Assembly (NCBI RefSeq): GCF_016107305.1
Contig: NZ_RCVR01000003.1
Span: forward strand, 62,001 to 126,000
Source of the DNA: Roseomonas sp. KE2513
GTDB lineage: Bacteria; Pseudomonadota; Alphaproteobacteria; Acetobacterales; Acetobacteraceae
Direction: 5' to 3'
Length of the DNA: 64,000 bases
The position numbers and the translations under genes are program-made. Below the pieces are notes generated by a model, which worked only from the letters and a program-made list of their open reading frames with translations, did not search any database and was not told the origin of the DNA. Shown piece by piece: positions 47,595 through 56,669 of the stretch (its first letter is position 1; the number at the start of each line of letters is the position of its first letter).

Positions 47595-47616
47595 GAGGGA
47601 AGGAACTTCTTCCCTC
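47595..47616 (-). terminator. Hairpin after grpE
   Basis: Eight-base-pair stem GAGGGAAG/CTTCCCTC with a six-base loop, six bases after the grpE stop on the minus strand. Only a short T-containing stretch follows, so it is a weak intrinsic terminator or an RNA 3'-end stabiliser. Confidence 0.55.
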
Positions 47617-47621
47617 TAGGC

Positions 47622-48185
47622 TCAGCCCTTCCCCGCCACCACCACCATGGCCGGCTTCAGAAGCCGCCCGTTGATCGTCCAGGCCGGCGTCCATGCCGTG
47701 ATGACGGTGCCGGGCTCCACGCCCTCGGGCGCGGGCTGCTCGGCCATCGCCTGGTGCAGCTCGGGGTCGAAGGGCTTGCCCTTGGGGTCCTCGGCCTTCA
47801 CCCCGTGGCGCTCCAGCATGGCGATGAAGGCGCGCTCCACCCCTTCGAAGCCGCCGCGCAGCTTGGCGATGGGTCCGTCCTCGCCCTCGCTCGCCGCCGG
47901 CAGGGCGTCGAGGCCGCGGCGGAGGTTCTCGGCCGCGTCCGCCACGTCGCGCGCGAACTTCGTCACGGCGTAATTCCGCGCGTCCTCCAGCTCGCGCTTG
48001 TGGCGGTTGCGCAGGTTCTGCATCTCGGCCTCGGCGCGCAGCCACTTGTCGCGCATGGCGTTCAGCTCGGCCGCGAGGTCCGGGGCATCGGGGGAGGCAC
48101 CGTTCGGCACGGCCCCTTCGGCACCGTTGACCGGGCTCGTGGCGTCGTTCTCGTTCGGCTTCGCGTCGGTCGGGGTATCGCTCAT
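47622..48185 (-). CDS. grpE: Nucleotide exchange factor GrpE
   Basis: 187 residues from the ATG at 48185. GrpE is the DnaK co-chaperone that releases ADP. An acidic, disordered N-terminus (about 35 residues) leads to the long helix around LRAEAEMQNLRNRHKREL, with RNYAVTKFARDVADAAENLRRGLDAL, and the beta domain with FDPELHQAMAEQPAPEGVEPGTV. It is encoded just upstream of dnaK and divergent from an MFS transporter gene. Confidence 0.97.
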   Translation of the reverse strand: MSDTPTDAKPNENDATSPVNGAEGAVPNGASPDAPDLAAELNAMRDKWLRAEAEMQNLRNRHKRELEDARNYAVTKFARDVADAAENLRRGLDALPAASEGEDGPIAKLRGGFEGVERAFIAMLERHGVKAEDPKGKPFDPELHQAMAEQPAPEGVEPGTVITAWTPAWTINGRLLKPAMVVVAGKG

Positions 48186-48254
48186 TACCTGTTCTTTCCT
48201 GGCCCCTCGGGGGCTGCGCGGGGGCGCCCTCGGGGCGGCGCGTATCGGCGCATC

Positions 48255-48283
48255 ACCTAGGGGCCGGTGGGCTGCGGGACAAG
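48255..48283 (-). promoter_or_regulatory. Candidate heat-shock (RpoH) promoter of grpE
   Basis: On the minus strand CTTGTCCCGC is followed after the CTTG by 16-17 bases and then CCCCTAGGT. This fits the alphaproteobacterial RpoH pattern (CTTG, about 17 bases, then CCYTAT-like) better than the dnaK candidate. The leader would be about 65 bases. Confidence 0.45.
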
Positions 48284-48414
48284 CCGGTGGCCCAAGGCGT
48301 GTTGCGGCGCACCAACCCGAGGCGTAGCTTTTCCGGCGCCTTGCCACCCCTCGCCCCATCCGGCCCCCGCCCGGCCCTGCCCCACTCCATCGCCGCCCGG
48401 CACGGCGACCCCGC

Positions 48415-49599
48415 GTGAGCGAGGCCTTACCTGTCCGGGTGCCCCTCTGGCTCCTCGCCTCCATCACCTTCAGCGGCACGGTCGGGATGTACATCTTCGT
48501 CCCCGCCCTTCCCCAGGCGGCCGAGGCGCTGGGCGGCTCCGCCGGCGCCATGCAGCTCACCGTCAGCCTCTACGTGCTCGGCCTCGCGCTCGGCCAGCCC
48601 TTCTACGGCCCGCTGGCGGACCGCTTCGGCCGCCGCCCCGTGCTGATGGCGGGCCTCGGCCTCTACACGGTGGCGGGGTTGCTGGCGGGCCTCGCGCCCG
48701 ATGCCGGCACCCTCGTCGTCGCGCGGCTCTTCCAGGCGCTCGGCGGCTGCTCCGGCGTGGTCCTGGCACGCGCCATCGTGCGCGACACCTCCGCCGCAAA
48801 AGAGGCCGCGCGCCGCCTCGCGCTCCTGAACCTGATGGTCACCGCCGGCCCCGGCCTCGCCCCCCTCGTCGGCGCGGCTGTCGCGGCCACCGCCGGCTGG
48901 CGCGTGGTGCTGCTGCTGCTCTGCGCGCTCGGCCTCGCCAACCTCGCCTTCACCTGGCGCCTCCTGCCGGAGACCGGCCGCTCCACCGGCATCGCGGCCG
49001 CCACCATCATGCGGGACTACGCGCGCCTGGCGGTCTCGCCCGTCTTCCTCGGCTATGCCCTGCTCGGCGGCTGCATGACCACCGCGGCCTACGCCTTCTT
49101 CAGCGCCGCGCCCTTCATCTTCCGCGACCTCGGCCGCCCGGAGCACGAGGTGGGCATCTACCTCGCCATCCTCGTCGTCGGCATCTCCCTCGGCAACGCG
49201 CTGGCCAGCCGCGTCATCGGCCGCGCCTCGCTCGACGGCGTGCTACGCTGGTCCGGCGCCGCCAGCCTCGCCTCGGCCCTGCTGCTCCTCGCCGTGGTGC
49301 TCTCGGGCGGCCTCACGGTCGGCTGGGCCATGGGCTGCATGTTCGCCTTCACCATCTGCACGGGCGTCGGCGGGCCCTCCGCCCTCGGGCAGGCCATCGG
49401 CGTGAACCCGCGCGTCGTCGGCTCCGCCTCGGGCCTCTACGGCTTCGTGCAGATGAGCGTGGGCGCGGTCTGCTCCGCCCTCGCCGGCCTTGGGCAGCAA
49501 CACGCCCTCTCGGCAGCCCTCGTCATGGCCGGGGCGGCGCTGGTCGGGCAGGTGGCCTTCCGCGTTGCCCTCTCGGCGAGGGGACGGCCGGTGGAGTGA
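48415..49599 (+). CDS. MFS transporter, Bcr/CflA-type drug efflux
   Basis: 394 residues with 12 predicted membrane helices, start GTG. The loop 2-3 signature GPLADRFGRRPVLMAG and VVLARAIVRDTSAAKEAARRLA match the Bcr/CflA branch of drug:H+ antiporters (chloramphenicol, bicyclomycin and related). Substrates cannot be assigned. It is divergent from grpE and ends against the tail of element copy 11. Confidence 0.9.
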   Translation: MSEALPVRVPLWLLASITFSGTVGMYIFVPALPQAAEALGGSAGAMQLTVSLYVLGLALGQPFYGPLADRFGRRPVLMAGLGLYTVAGLLAGLAPDAGTLVVARLFQALGGCSGVVLARAIVRDTSAAKEAARRLALLNLMVTAGPGLAPLVGAAVAATAGWRVVLLLLCALGLANLAFTWRLLPETGRSTGIAAATIMRDYARLAVSPVFLGYALLGGCMTTAAYAFFSAAPFIFRDLGRPEHEVGIYLAILVVGISLGNALASRVIGRASLDGVLRWSGAASLASALLLLAVVLSGGLTVGWAMGCMFAFTICTGVGGPSALGQAIGVNPRVVGSASGLYGFVQMSVGAVCSALAGLGQQHALSAALVMAGAALVGQVAFRVALSARGRPVE

Positions 49600-49600
49600 G

Positions 49601-49797
49601 CCAGAGAGGGCTCCGCCCTCTCCGGCACCTCACCCGCCAAGGGCCTGAGGCCCCTGGACCCTCATCTGTCCGCCCTTCCTGTGCGTGCAGTCGCCTCGGG
49701 TCCACGACCCGAGGCGCACCGACTACCCAGTATTTCCAACAGAAAGAAAAAGATGAGAGGGGGTCCGGGAGAGAGAATTCTTTCTCTCCCCCGGGGG
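49601..49797 (-). repeat. Intergenic four-hairpin element, copy 11
   Basis: About 197 bp in minus orientation between convergent genes. The GGAGAGGGC tail hairpin starts within two bases of the MFS stop codon. The GAATTC head faces the stop of the old-yellow-enzyme gene. The spacing between second and third hairpins is shorter than in other copies. Confidence 0.9.
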
Positions 49798-49817
49798 CCA
49801 CAAGCGCTGGCCCGCCC

Positions 49818-50912
49818 TCAAGCCGCCAGCGCCGGGTAATCCGTGTACCCGTGCTCGTCCCCGCCATAGAAGGTCGCCTTGTCCGGCGTCGCGAGGGCCG
49901 CGCCGGTCTTCATGCGCTGCACGAGATCCGGGTTGGCGATGAAGGGCCGCCCGAAGGCGACGAGGTCCGCGCGCCCCTCGCGGATGGCCGCGTCGGCGAG
50001 GGCGAAGTCGTAGCCGTTATTCGCCATGTAGGGCCCGCGGAAGGCGCGCTTCAGCGCCATGAAGTCGAAGCCGGGCACCACGTCGCGCGGCCCGCCCGTC
50101 GCCCCCTCGATCATGTGGAGGTAGGCGAGGTTGAAGCCCGCCAGCGCCTCCACGACGTGCCGGAACAGCGGCGCGGGGTCGCTGTCGCTCGCGTCGTTGG
50201 CGGGCGTCACGGGGGAGAGGCGGATGCCCGTGCGGTCCGCGCCGATCGCGTCCACCACCGCCTGCGTCACTTCCAGCGTCAGGCGCGCGCGGTTCTCGAT
50301 GCTGCCGCCGTAGCGGTCGGTGCGCTTGTTGCTGCCGTTCCGCAGGAATTGGTCGAGGAGGTAGCCGTTGGCCGCGTGGATCTCCACGCCGTCGAAGCCG
50401 GCGGCCAGCGCGTTGCGCGCGGCGCGCACGTAGTCGGCGACGATGCCCGGAAGCTCACCGGCCTCCAGCGCGCGCGGCTCGACATGCGGCTTGAAGCCCG
50501 TCTCGGTGAAGGCCTGGCCCTTGGGCGTGATCGCGGAGGGCGCGACGGGCAGGGCGTTGCCCGGCTGCAGGTCGGGGTGGGAGATGCGCCCAACATGCCA
50601 GAGCTGCGCGACGATCCGGCCGCCCGCCTTGTGCACCGCCTCCGTCACCGGCCGCCAGCCGGCCAGCTGCGCCTCGGAATGGATGCCCGGCGTGAAGGCG
50701 TAGCCCTTGCCCTGCTGGGAGATCTGCGTCGCCTCGGAGATGATCAGCCCCGCGCTCGCTCGCTGCGCGTAATAGGTGGCGGCGGAGGGCCGGGGCACGT
50801 CGCCCGCGACGGCGCGGCTGCGGGTCAGCGGCGCCATGGCCACGCGGTTGGCCAGCTCGATGGCGCCGATCCTGGTGGGGGTGAAAAGGGGGCTCTCGGC
50901 GGGCTTGGTCAT
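49818..50912 (-). CDS. NADH:flavin oxidoreductase (old yellow enzyme family)
   Basis: 364 residues. FMN-dependent ene-reductase related to NemA/XenB. LFTPTRIGAIELANRVAMAPLTRSRA, SEATQISQQGKGYAFTPGI, and HAANGYLLDQFLRNGSNKRTD are characteristic, and the C-terminal region keeps the FGRPFIANPDLV phosphate-binding part. AAGGAACGAGC precedes the ATG. Usual substrates are enones, nitroesters or maleimides. Physiological substrate unknown. It is divergent from the esterase/chloroperoxidase gene across a 281-bp spacer. Confidence 0.93.
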   Translation of the reverse strand: MTKPAESPLFTPTRIGAIELANRVAMAPLTRSRAVAGDVPRPSAATYYAQRASAGLIISEATQISQQGKGYAFTPGIHSEAQLAGWRPVTEAVHKAGGRIVAQLWHVGRISHPDLQPGNALPVAPSAITPKGQAFTETGFKPHVEPRALEAGELPGIVADYVRAARNALAAGFDGVEIHAANGYLLDQFLRNGSNKRTDRYGGSIENRARLTLEVTQAVVDAIGADRTGIRLSPVTPANDASDSDPAPLFRHVVEALAGFNLAYLHMIEGATGGPRDVVPGFDFMALKRAFRGPYMANNGYDFALADAAIREGRADLVAFGRPFIANPDLVQRMKTGAALATPDKATFYGGDEHGYTDYPALAA

Positions 50913-51193
50913 GCTCGTTCCTTGAATGGTCGGGGAGCTGGTTGCAGGGTGTGGGCCGCTTGGGCCCACGGGTCGGCTTCGCCACGGAGCGCGGCGCTCG
51001 ACGGGGCATCTGGTGCCTCGGCGCCGGGATTGGGGGCAGGCGGCCGCATGGCTGCCATGTGCAGTGCAGCAAACGCGGAGGCATAGGCATGGCTTCCGGC
51101 GCGCGTTTCTAGTCGGGCAGCGCGGGCAGGCCTGGCAGCAACCAACCCGCCAGAGGGACCGTTCCGCTCCGGCCATACCCTCCGGAGAAGCCG

Positions 51194-52015
51194 ATGCCCT
51201 TCGTGAAGACGCGCGACGACGTCGCGATCCACTACACCGACTGGGGCAGCGGCAAGCCCGTGGTCCTCATCCACGGCTGGCCGCTCAGCGGCGCCATGTG
51301 GGAATACCAGGCAATGTTCCTCGCGGCGCAGGGCTACCGCGTCATCGCCTATGACCGCCGCGGCTTCGGCGAGAGCGCCAAGCCCTATTCCGGCTACGAC
51401 TACGACACCCTGTCCGACGACCTGGCCGCGCTGATGGATGAGCTCGACCTCCAGGGCGCCACCCTCGTCGGCTTCTCCATGGGCGGCGGCGAGGTCGCGC
51501 GCTACCTCGCCCGCCACGGCAGCACCCGCGTGGCCAAGGCCGTGCTCGTCAGCGCCGTCACGCCTTACCTGCTCAAGTCCCCCGGCCACGAGGAGGGCGT
51601 GCCGCGGGAAGTGTTCGACGGCATCGTCGCGGGCCTGCTCGCGGACCGCCCGCACTTTCTCGCCACCTTCGGCAAGGCCTTCTTCGGCGCGGGAATGCTG
51701 AACTTCACCGTCACGAACGAGATCCAGCAATGGGCGCTCGGCCTCGCGCTCCAGGCCTCGCCCAAGGCCACCGTGGACTGCGTGCGCGCCTTCTCCGAAA
51801 CCGACTTCCGCGCGGATATGCGCGCCTTCACGGTGCCGACCCTCGTCATCCACGGCGACGCCGATCAGACCGTGCCGATCGACGTCTCCGGCCGCGCGGC
51901 CGCCCGCCTGATAACCGGGGCAAAGCTGGTGGAGTACGGCGGCGCGGCCCACGGCCTGTTCTTCACCGAGAAGGACCGGCTGAACGCGGACCTCCTTGCT
52001 TTTCTCCAGGCCTGA
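51194..52015 (+). CDS. Alpha/beta hydrolase, non-heme chloroperoxidase/arylesterase type
   Basis: 273 residues. Nucleophile Ser95 lies in VGFSMGGGE, the acid in HGDADQTVP and the His in AAHGLFFTE. The oxyanion segment is IHGWPLSGAMW, and IAYDRRGFGESAKPYSGYDYDT is a hallmark of the cofactor-free chloroperoxidase/arylesterase group. Haloperoxidase activity in such proteins is a side reaction; ester hydrolysis is more likely. GGAGAAG precedes the ATG. A GCCGGCC/GGCCGGC hairpin follows the stop, and element copy 12 comes after that. Confidence 0.92.
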   Translation: MPFVKTRDDVAIHYTDWGSGKPVVLIHGWPLSGAMWEYQAMFLAAQGYRVIAYDRRGFGESAKPYSGYDYDTLSDDLAALMDELDLQGATLVGFSMGGGEVARYLARHGSTRVAKAVLVSAVTPYLLKSPGHEEGVPREVFDGIVAGLLADRPHFLATFGKAFFGAGMLNFTVTNEIQQWALGLALQASPKATVDCVRAFSETDFRADMRAFTVPTLVIHGDADQTVPIDVSGRAAARLITGAKLVEYGGAAHGLFFTEKDRLNADLLAFLQA

Positions 52016-52017
52016 AG

Positions 52018-52036
52018 GCCGGCCTCCAAGGCCGGC
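52018..52036 (+). terminator. Short GC hairpin after the hydrolase gene
   Basis: GCCGGCC, a short loop, then GGCCGGC, three bases after the stop codon. No T tract follows. It comes just before element copy 12, so two hairpin systems are stacked here. Confidence 0.5.
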
Positions 52037-52043
52037 GTTGGTG

Positions 52044-52311
52044 ACCCCTGGGGGAGAGAATGAATTCTCTCCCCCCGGACCCCCCACTCATCTTTTTCTT
52101 CGAATTGGAAATCCTGGACGGCCGGTGCGCCTCGGGTCCTGGACCCGAGGCGACGGCACGTTCGGAAACGACGCCAGCAACCGGGACCAGCCCTTTATCA
52201 CCGCATCCGCGACAGCCCGATGGGGGTCCAGGGGCCTCAGGCCCTTGGCGGGGCGGGATGAACGCTGCGCGTTCACCCGGGAGGTCTGGAGAGGGCAGCG
52301 CCCTCTCCAGG
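52044..52311 (+). repeat. Intergenic four-hairpin element, copy 12 (longest)
   Basis: About 268 bp between two plus-strand genes, the longest copy. It carries both optional modules: the insert ending CCGCATCCGCGACAGCC between the second and third hairpins, and the hairpin around GAACGCTGCGCGTTC before the tail. Its tail faces a gene start, not a stop. Confidence 0.9.
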
Positions 52312-52370
52312 GCCACCGGAACCACCCCCAGCCCCTTGGCGATCCGCCTGCCCGCGCGAAGAATGGCCCC

Positions 52371-53357
52371 ATGACGATGGAACGACGCAATCGGGGCTGG
52401 ACCCTGCACCGGGGCGGCAGCCGCGGCACGCCCGCCGCCGCCCAGGCGGAAGTGCTCCGCAAGCTCACCCGCGCGGTGATGTCCACCTGCCTCTGGGACC
52501 CGGAGGAGGAGGGGATCTCCTGGGCGCTCGGCGACATGCGCTTTCTCACGGTCTCGGCGATGCTGCCGGAGATGGGGGAGGCCGCCTACGCCCAGGTCTT
52601 CTCCGCCCCCTTCGCCAGCAGCGCGGTGGAGGTCGCCTCGGGCCGCTTCGCCCCGCGCGGGGTCTTCGCGAAGCTGCCGGTCTCCGCCCGCAAGCGCGCC
52701 GGCGTGCTGAAGAATCTCGGCCTTACCCTGCCGCCGCAGGGCCGGGAGGACTGGTCGCGCGACCTGCCGCCGCTGGACGAGGCCGGCTGCGCCTCCCTCG
52801 CCCGCACGGTGCTGGACGCGCTGGTCGGCGCCTTCGGCTGGGATCCCTCCATCCCCCTCCAGGCCTCGGTGATCCACGAAACGGCGCTGGGCGAATCCGA
52901 GGCCTTCCTCGAGGGCCTGCGCCCCATCCATGTCGAGGGCCTGCTGCGCGAGGCCGGGCTCGAGATCATCGAGGGCGAGCCCGAGGACGACGACGAGGCG
53001 CCCGCCTTCCTCGTCCAGCACGGCGCGCCCCTGCCGTTCCAGGTGGAGCTGGTGGACCCCGTGGAGGAGGAGGACCCGCCCGCGCTCGCCTGGCACTACG
53101 GCACCATTGTCTTCTCCCTCGCGATCAGCGTGGAGGAAGGCGACGCCCTGGCCCTCGCCCTCGCCCTGCACGGCCTCACGCGCTGGGCCCGCGTGGAACT
53201 GCCCGAGGAGCGCCGCGTGGTGGTCTCCCGCCTGGACAGCGTGGAAGGCGTCACCCCCGAAGGCCTGCGCGCCATGCTCGACCGCTGGCTGGAGGAGCTG
53301 ACGGCGGTCCGCAGCCGCCTTGAGCGCGGCCCGGGCGAGGTGGAGGAGGAGGAGTAG
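52371..53357 (+). CDS. Hypothetical protein, acidic C-terminus
   Basis: 328 residues. No signal peptide or membrane helix, and I do not recognise a domain. An N-terminal basic stretch (MERRNRGWTLHRGGSRG) is followed by a mixed alpha/beta-looking region with LGLTLPPQGREDWSRDLPPL and an acidic segment EGEPEDDDEAPAF. The protein ends in EVEEEE. A second ATG two codons later is possible. It lies 12 bases before the convergent chemoreceptor gene stop and follows element copy 12. Confidence 0.6.
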   Translation: MTMERRNRGWTLHRGGSRGTPAAAQAEVLRKLTRAVMSTCLWDPEEEGISWALGDMRFLTVSAMLPEMGEAAYAQVFSAPFASSAVEVASGRFAPRGVFAKLPVSARKRAGVLKNLGLTLPPQGREDWSRDLPPLDEAGCASLARTVLDALVGAFGWDPSIPLQASVIHETALGESEAFLEGLRPIHVEGLLREAGLEIIEGEPEDDDEAPAFLVQHGAPLPFQVELVDPVEEEDPPALAWHYGTIVFSLAISVEEGDALALALALHGLTRWARVELPEERRVVVSRLDSVEGVTPEGLRAMLDRWLEELTAVRSRLERGPGEVEEEE

Positions 53358-53369
53358 CGGGCAGCGCCC

Positions 53370-55451
53370 TCAGGCCGTGCGGATCCCCGCCAGGAAGCCG
53401 TCCACCTTCTCGCGCAGGGTCTGGGACTGCCGCGCCAGCTCGCCCGAGGCCGCGCGCACCTGCCGGGCGGCAATCCCGGTCCGCTCGGCGCCCTCCGTAA
53501 CGCCGGCGGCGTGGCGCGACACGTCCTGGGTGCCGCTCGCGGCCTCGGCCACGGCGCGGCCGATCTCCTGGGTGGCGGCGCTCTGCTGCTCGGCCGCGGC
53601 CGCCACCTGCGTGGTGATGCCGCCCATCTCCTCGATGGTGCGCACGATGCCGCCGATCGCCTGCACGGCCCGCTCGGTCTCGCCCTGCATGGCGGCGATC
53701 TGGGCGCTGATCTGTTCGGTGGCCTTGGCGGTCTGGGCAGCCAGGGTCTTCACCTCGCTCGCCACCACCGCGAAGCCGCGGCCCGCCTCGCCGGCGCGCG
53801 CCGCCTCGATCGTGGCGTTCAGCGCCAGCAGGTTCGTCTGCCCCGCGATGTCGCCGATCAGGTGCACCACGTCGCCGATGCTGCGCGCGGCCTCGGAAAG
53901 CCGCCCCACGGCGCTGTCGGTGGAGCGCGCGTCCCCTGCGGCGCGGCGCGCGACATCGGCAGAGTTCGTCACCTGGCGGGAGACCTCCGCGATGGAGGCG
54001 GCCAGCTCCTCGGTGGAGGCGGCGACGGTCCCCACATTCGCGCTCGCCTGCTCCGAGGCCGCGGCGACGGAGGTCGCGCGCTCCACCCCATCATTGGCGG
54101 TGGAGGCCATCTCGCCCGCCGTCGCGTCCAGCTCGGTGGCGGCAGCGGCAACGCGGCGCAGCACCGTCTCCGCCTCCGCCTCGAAGCCGCGCACCAGCGT
54201 CTCCAGCCGCTCGGCGCGGGACGCCTTGGCGCGCTCCTCCTCGGCCTGGGCGGCGGCGAGGGCGTCGGCTTCGCGCAACCCGGTGCGGCAGGTCTCGGTC
54301 GCGCGGACCATCTCGCCGATCTCGTCCTCGCGCAGGGCGTCGGGCAGCTCGAAGGCGTAGTCCCGGCGGGCGAGCCGCAGCATCGCGTCGCGCTGGCGCA
54401 GCAGCGGGCGGATGAGGCGGCGGCGCACCGTCACGTTCGCCGCCAGCGCGAGCGCGCAGAGCAGCACGGCCGCGGCGGCCGATCCGGCGAGCCACAGCTT
54501 CAGGGAGGCGACGCGGGCGCGGGCGAGGTCGCCGATGCCCACCAGGGCGGCCTCGGCGACGTCCACCATGCGGCCGGTGGACCGGTCCACGGCGGCGTTC
54601 ATCTCGGCGGAGGTCACGGCGGGCGGGCGGCCCTCGGCCAGGGCTTTCTCCACGCCGTCCCGCATGGCGGCGAAGCGGCCGAAATACTCCTCCTTCACGG
54701 CCTCGATCGCCGCGCGGACCGGCGTCGGAACGATCGGGGCGACGCCCACCACCAGCGGCCAGGTGGCCCCGATGCGGGCGCGGAGCTGGGTCATGGACAC
54801 CCTCTCCGCCGCGGTGACGGCACGGTTCGTGATGGCGGCGACGAGAAAGTCGCGCTCCAGCCCCGCCGCGTCGCGCGTGGCATAGACCGCGTCCTTCACC
54901 TGGGCGAGAGTCGCGCTCGCCCCGTCGATGCCGCGAACCTGCGCGGTCAAGGCGGTGCTCACCTCCTCCAGAAGGTCCACCAGGACGGTGGCGGCCGTGT
55001 TGAAGCGGTCGCCGATGGCGGCCGGGCGCTGCGGGAGGGGCAGGGAAAGGGCCGGATCGCCCTCTCGTCGCACCGCCTCGAGAGCGCTGCGGGCGGCGGC
55101 GAGCCGCGCGGGAACATCGCCGCTGGCGCAGGTGATGGCGGCGCAGGCGTCCGCGAGTGAATCGAGCGCGGGGTTGGCCCGGGCGCGCGCCTGGCGCACG
55201 CCCGCCAGCAGCGCCGGGTCGGCCGGGGCCTCGGCACGCAGCGCCGTCCGCACCGGCCCGCGCTCCACCCGCGTGGCCTGCAGGGCGACAAAGGCCAGGC
55301 GGGTGGCATCGGCGACGAGGACGGCGCGCGTCGCCGCCTGGAGGTCCTGCGAGGTCCGGAAGAAGAGCCAGGCCGAGCTGCCGACGAGCGGCACGCAGAG
55401 GGCGCCGATCAGGACGCCGAGTTGCAGGGCAAGCGAGAGCCGGATCCTCAT
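53370..55451 (-). CDS. Methyl-accepting chemotaxis protein
   Basis: 693 residues from the ATG at 55451, which has AGGAG seven bases upstream. A first membrane helix (about residues 8-30) is followed by a long, mostly helical periplasmic sensor of about 280 residues, a second helix near 312-335 and a HAMP domain. The signalling domain has the hairpin tip [21 protein letters not shown] and [11 protein letters not shown]-like flanks ([13 protein letters not shown]). The sensor N-terminus, with [12 protein letters not shown], resembles nitrate/nitrite-sensing-type helical domains, but the ligand is not assignable. No che genes are in the window. Confidence 0.93.
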   Translation of the reverse strand: MRIRLSLALQLGVLIGALCVPLVGSSAWLFFRTSQDLQAATRAVLVADATRLAFVALQATRVERGPVRTALRAEAPADPALLAGVRQARARANPALDSLADACAAITCASGDVPARLAAARSALEAVRREGDPALSLPLPQRPAAIGDRFNTAATVLVDLLEEVSTALTAQVRGIDGASATLAQVKDAVYATRDAAGLERDFLVAAITNRAVTAAERVSMTQLRARIGATWPLVVGVAPIVPTPVRAAIEAVKEEYFGRFAAMRDGVEKALAEGRPPAVTSAEMNAAVDRSTGRMVDVAEAALVGIGDLARARVASLKLWLAGSAAAAVLLCALALAANVTVRRRLIRPLLRQRDAMLRLARRDYAFELPDALREDEIGEMVRATETCRTGLREADALAAAQAEEERAKASRAERLETLVRGFEAEAETVLRRVAAAATELDATAGEMASTANDGVERATSVAAASEQASANVGTVAASTEELAASIAEVSRQVTNSADVARRAAGDARSTDSAVGRLSEAARSIGDVVHLIGDIAGQTNLLALNATIEAARAGEAGRGFAVVASEVKTLAAQTAKATEQISAQIAAMQGETERAVQAIGGIVRTIEEMGGITTQVAAAAEQQSAATQEIGRAVAEAASGTQDVSRHAAGVTEGAERTGIAARQVRAASGELARQSQTLREKVDGFLAGIRTA

Positions 55452-55646
55452 CGATGATCTCCTCGGGCGAAAGCGGCCATGCGGATCGGTCCGCCTGTTC
55501 CGCCGGAGGATCGGCGAATTCGATGAAGGCACCGTCAATCGAAGGGGAAGGAAAAGCATCTCGCGGGGTACAGGGCCCGAATTTTACGCGCCCTGACCCG
55601 ACATCGAGCCGCGGCGTTATTCCATGGTACGGAACAGGAGACGGGC

Positions 55647-56087
55647 GTGGCCTATCTACTCGCGATCATCGCCGGGGTGCTGAACATGCTCCAGTCCGGC
55701 AGCAACTCGACCCTGAACGAGAAGCTGAACGCCGGGCCGGTCGCCCCGGCCCTGGTCGTCTACCTCACCGGCATCGCGGCGGTGCTCGTCGCCTCCCCCT
55801 TCATCGGCCGCCCCCTCTCCGGGATCATGGGGCGCGTCGGGGATGTGCCCTGGTGGGGCTGGATCGGCGGCGCCATGGGCGCCTTCTACGTCGTCGTGAC
55901 GCTGACGGAGGCAAAGGCCATGGGCGCCGGCGCCTTCACCGCCATCACCCTGACCGCGGCCGTCATCACCAGCCTCCTCCTCGACCACTACGGCCTCCTC
56001 GGCTTCGAGGTCCGGCCGCTGACCGCCCTCCGGATCCTCGGCGGCGTGATGATGGTGGCGGGGGTGGGACTGGTGGCGCGGTTCTGA
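55647..56087 (+). CDS. DMT-superfamily membrane protein (YdcZ/DUF606)
   Basis: 146 residues with five predicted helices, GTG start preceded by AGGAGACGG. LQSGSNSTLNEKL near the N-terminus, WWGWIGGAMGAFYVVVTL in the middle and the C-terminal LGGVMMVAGVGLV match the YdcZ family, half-size relatives of EamA transporters. Such proteins often pair with a second copy, but none is adjacent. Function unknown. Element copy 13 follows the stop. Confidence 0.87.
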   Translation: MAYLLAIIAGVLNMLQSGSNSTLNEKLNAGPVAPALVVYLTGIAAVLVASPFIGRPLSGIMGRVGDVPWWGWIGGAMGAFYVVVTLTEAKAMGAGAFTAITLTAAVITSLLLDHYGLLGFEVRPLTALRILGGVMMVAGVGLVARF

Positions 56088-56100
56088 AGAAACCGGCGCA

Positions 56101-56332
56101 CCGGGGGAGAGAAAGAATTCTCTCCCCCGGGCCCCCACTCATCTTTTTCTTCAAGTTGGAAATACCAGGCGGCCGGTGCGCCTCGGGTCGCTGACCCGAG
56201 GCGACTGCACGCGCAGGAAAGGCACGAAGAAGAACCAGCCCCCGTCATCGCATCCGCGCCAGCCAGACGGGGATCCAAGGGCCTCAGGCCCTTGGCGGGA
56301 GAGGTACGGAGAGGGCGGAGCCCTCTCCGGGA
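56101..56332 (+). repeat. Intergenic four-hairpin element, copy 13
   Basis: About 232 bp between convergent genes. It carries the insert form (ending CATCCGCGCCAGCC) and the perfect A-T form of the third hairpin. Head after the YdcZ stop, tail eight bases before the stop of the minus-strand gene. Confidence 0.9.
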
Positions 56333-56339
56333 GCCGCCG

Positions 56340-56594
56340 CTACCGCCCGGCGTTCGGCTGGTTCTGCGCCGGCTGCTGCTGGGCGTTCTGCCGCTCCGCC
56401 CGGTTCCGCCGGTGGACGCCGACGGCGCAGCCCGCCGCCGCGCCGGCGACCGCGTGGCCGCTGCCGACGAAGTGGCCGGCGACCGCGCCGACCGCCCCGT
56501 CCTTCACGCAGCCGCCGGTCTTGGCCTGGGCGGGGAGGGCGGCGAGGGCGAGGCCGGCCGCGAGGGCGGCGGCGGAGAGGATGGTGGCGCGCAT
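56340..56594 (-). CDS. Small exported glycine-zipper protein
   Basis: 84 residues, ATG at 56594 with AAGGGAG six bases upstream. A signal peptide ends near AQA. The mature part has a glycine-zipper-like segment GAVGAVAGHFVGSGHAVAGAAAG flanked by two cysteines and a polar Gln/Asn-rich tail. Similar 2TM glycine-zipper proteins occur in alphaproteobacterial envelopes, without known function. Confidence 0.75.
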   Translation of the reverse strand: MRATILSAAALAAGLALAALPAQAKTGGCVKDGAVGAVAGHFVGSGHAVAGAAAGCAVGVHRRNRAERQNAQQQPAQNQPNAGR

Positions 56595-56669
56595 GCTGGG
56601 CTCCCTTGGTTGGTGCCTAGCGGAACGCGCGGGCGCACGCGGCGACACATTAAAGAGACGCTATGCGCC

